This document shows, in pieces, positions 6,525 through 7,642 of a stretch of DNA of 7,642 bases (positions are counted from its first letter, which is position 1; the number at the start of each line of letters is the position of its first letter). The notes beneath the pieces were generated by a model that was not told the origin of the DNA, ran no database searches, and saw nothing but the letters and a program-made list of their open reading frames with translations. Made by a program: the position numbers and the translations under genes. Source of the DNA: Pseudomonadota bacterium (GTDB lineage Bacteria; Pseudomonadota; Alphaproteobacteria; Rhizobiales; Kaistiaceae); the NCBI GenBank assembly GCA_023433185.1, contig JAEZEN010000086.1, forward strand, positions 1 through 7,642. The letters run 5' to 3'.

Positions 6525-6662
6525 GATCAAACGGTGCGGTCACCGCAGGCGAGGACCGGGACGGTGCGGAGGGTCCGCGTCCGCCGACGGTCCGGACGGC
6601 CGTGTGGGGCGCGCGCCGCGTCTCGCAAACGCCCGCGGCTTCATGTACGCAAGGGACCCGAC

Positions 6663-6680
6663 GGGCCCGGTGCCGGGCCC
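6663..6680. repeat. GC-only inverted repeat upstream of the decarboxylase gene
   Basis: GGGCCCGG - TG - CCGGGCCC is an 8-base perfect inverted repeat, or a 6-bp stem with a 6-base loop once the centre is opened. It ends 5 bases before the GGAG ribosome binding site. It could be an operator, a leader stem affecting translation, or a terminator stem without a T-run. Confidence 0.4.
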
Positions 6681-6697
6681 CTCCCGGAGCCCTTCGC

Positions 6698-7642
6698 ATG
6701 TCCCTCATGCCCGCGACCCGGCCGGCCGTCACGGTCGAAGCCATCCGCAGCGTCATCCGTACCGCGCTTGCGAGCGACAGGGCGGATGTCCCGACCGAGA
6801 GGCTGCTCGACCTCTTCAGGGCGCTCGCCGACGCGCACGATACCGACGTCAGCAGCCCGCTGAACTTCGGCTACTACTGCATCGACGTCGATGCGGCCTC
6901 GCACGTGGCCAATGTCGAGGTCGAACGCCGCGGCGCCAACATCGCCGTCGAGGGCCAGCATCCGGCCGCGCTCGCCTTCGAGATGCACAGCATCGAGATC
7001 ATCCTGCGCGCCTTCGACATCGCGCCCGAGACCGGCCACGGGCACTACACGTCCGGGGGCACCGAGGCGAACCTGACGGCGATGGTGGTTGCGCTCGGGG
7101 ACCGGATGAGCCATCGCAACCCGATGCTCGATGCGAGCGCCTGCGACGCTGAGCTTTGCGGCGACGCCGACGGCAACCCGCAGCCCTACGAATACGTCCT
7201 CCATGGGACGGTCCCGCTGAACACACGCCCGGCGGTCTACGTCACCAGCCAGACCCATGGGTCGGTGGCGAAGAACGCCCGCACGCTCCTCGGCATGGCG
7301 GCGCTCCGCGAGGTGCCGGTCGACCGCGACCTCCGGATGGACAGCCGCGCCCTCGCCCGGATGGTCGCCGCCGATCGCGCCGCGGGCCGCTTCGTTCCGT
7401 TCATGGTCGTCGGCACGGTGGGCGCCACCGGTTCGGGGATCATCGATCCGCTCGACCGCATCGGCCCCGTCGCGCGCGACCACGGCCTGTGGCTCCATGT
7501 CGACGCGCCGTGGGGCGGCATCGCCGCCTTCTCCCCCGGCCTGAAGGGGAAATGCCTCGCCGGGCTCGAGTTCGCGGATTCGATCACCTTCGACCCGCAC
7601 AAGACCCTGGTGCCGCTCGGCGCCGGCGGCACCGGCATGTTC
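6698..7642 (+). CDS. PLP-dependent group II amino-acid decarboxylase, 3' end cut by window edge
   Basis: Fold-type I pyridoxal-phosphate enzyme of the group II decarboxylase family (glutamate, aromatic-L-amino-acid, histidine and related decarboxylases), cytoplasmic. The 315 visible residues run off the right edge and contain the core site. HYTSGGTEANL (116-126) binds the phosphate, H187 (SQTHGSVAKN) is the ring-stacking histidine, and GTVGATGSG lies at 239-247. D269 in HVDAPWGG pairs with the pyridine nitrogen, and K302 in FDPHKTL forms the Schiff base. The third alanine of the usual VDAAxGG is proline here. The region 139-176, between the phosphate loop and the stacking histidine, looks longer than usual and includes two cysteines. 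The start ATG at 6698-6700 has GGAG 8 bases upstream; a second ATG at 6707 has poorer spacing. The substrate cannot be decided from this fragment. No partner gene (such as an antiporter) is visible. Confidence 0.88.
   Translation, partial: MSLMPATRPAVTVEAIRSVIRTALASDRADVPTERLLDLFRALADAHDTDVSSPLNFGYYCIDVDAASHVANVEVERRGANIAVEGQHPAALAFEMHSIEIILRAFDIAPETGHGHYTSGGTEANLTAMVVALGDRMSHRNPMLDASACDAELCGDADGNPQPYEYVLHGTVPLNTRPAVYVTSQTHGSVAKNARTLLGMAALREVPVDRDLRMDSRALARMVAADRAAGRFVPFMVVGTVGATGSGIIDPLDRIGPVARDHGLWLHVDAPWGGIAAFSPGLKGKCLAGLEFADSITFDPHKTLVPLGAGGTGMF

Larger units (their letters stand above)
6351..6697. other. Divergent intergenic region: csp leader/promoter and upstream region of the decarboxylase gene
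   Basis: This stretch of 347 bases has no supported gene. The left half holds the likely untranslated leader and promoter of the cold-shock gene (minus strand). The right half holds a 6-bp hairpin CGTCCG/CGGACG (6578-6598), the inverted repeat GGGCCCGG-TG-CCGGGCCC (6663-6680) and the GGAG ribosome binding site of the decarboxylase gene (6686-6689). I could not identify a plus-strand promoter. Confidence 0.6.

Noticed and set aside
4420..6756. Minus-strand open frame of 778 codons antisense to the TIR-TPR gene
   Set aside because: It is a GC-driven shadow of the TPR array, whose repeats it mirrors, and it also runs through the csp gene in another frame. No domain is recognisable.
6298..7152. 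284-codon plus-strand frame over csp and the decarboxylase start
   Set aside because: It is an arginine-rich out-of-frame shadow. The true decarboxylase frame starts at 6698 and runs off the window without a stop.
1..7642. tRNA/rRNA genes, CRISPR arrays, insertion sequences, attachment sites
   Set aside because: No cloverleaf, direct-repeat/spacer pattern, transposase motif or terminal inverted repeat with target duplication was seen by eye.

Overview
The window is very GC-rich (about 70% by eye) and gene-dense. Its conserved genes (a PBP4-type peptidase, release factor RF3, a cold-shock protein and a group II PLP decarboxylase) and their strong G/C bias at third codon positions suggest a chromosome of an alphaproteobacterium, perhaps from a rhizobial or related order. 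That assignment is inference from gene style; no 16S rRNA or tRNA is present.

Layout. Positions 1-872 (minus) hold the N-terminal 290 residues of a D-alanyl-D-alanine carboxypeptidase/endopeptidase (dacB/PBP4), cut by the left edge. Positions 1037-2659 (minus) hold a complete release factor 3 gene (prfC). It overlaps by 4 bases (ATGA) an upstream 71-codon gene of unknown function at 2656-2871 (minus), so those two are probably translationally coupled. A gap of about 390 bases (2872-3264) separates this leftward group from a divergent gene at 3265-5955 (plus). That gene encodes an 896-residue protein with an N-terminal TIR domain, one transmembrane helix and a long array of 48-residue TPR-type repeats. 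A convergent gap (5956-6140) contains a strong GC-rich hairpin between the TIR gene and a cold-shock protein gene (6141-6350, minus). The cold-shock gene has a long leader and a plausible promoter. A second divergent gap (6351-6697) leads to a PLP-dependent group II amino-acid decarboxylase (6698-7642, plus), cut by the right edge.

How the genes relate. The leftward genes are housekeeping: cell-wall trimming in the periplasm and recycling of class I release factors at the ribosome. The TIR-TM-TPR gene stands alone, with its own strand and a large upstream gap, and is the most interesting item. It has the glutamate expected of NAD-cleaving TIR domains, in a membrane-anchored receptor-like arrangement. 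The architecture resembles a bacterial TIR/TPR family I recognise, so the protein type is not wholly new, but its function is to my knowledge unassigned. No second gene of a known defence system lies next to it. There are no mobile elements, CRISPR arrays or RNA genes that I can support.
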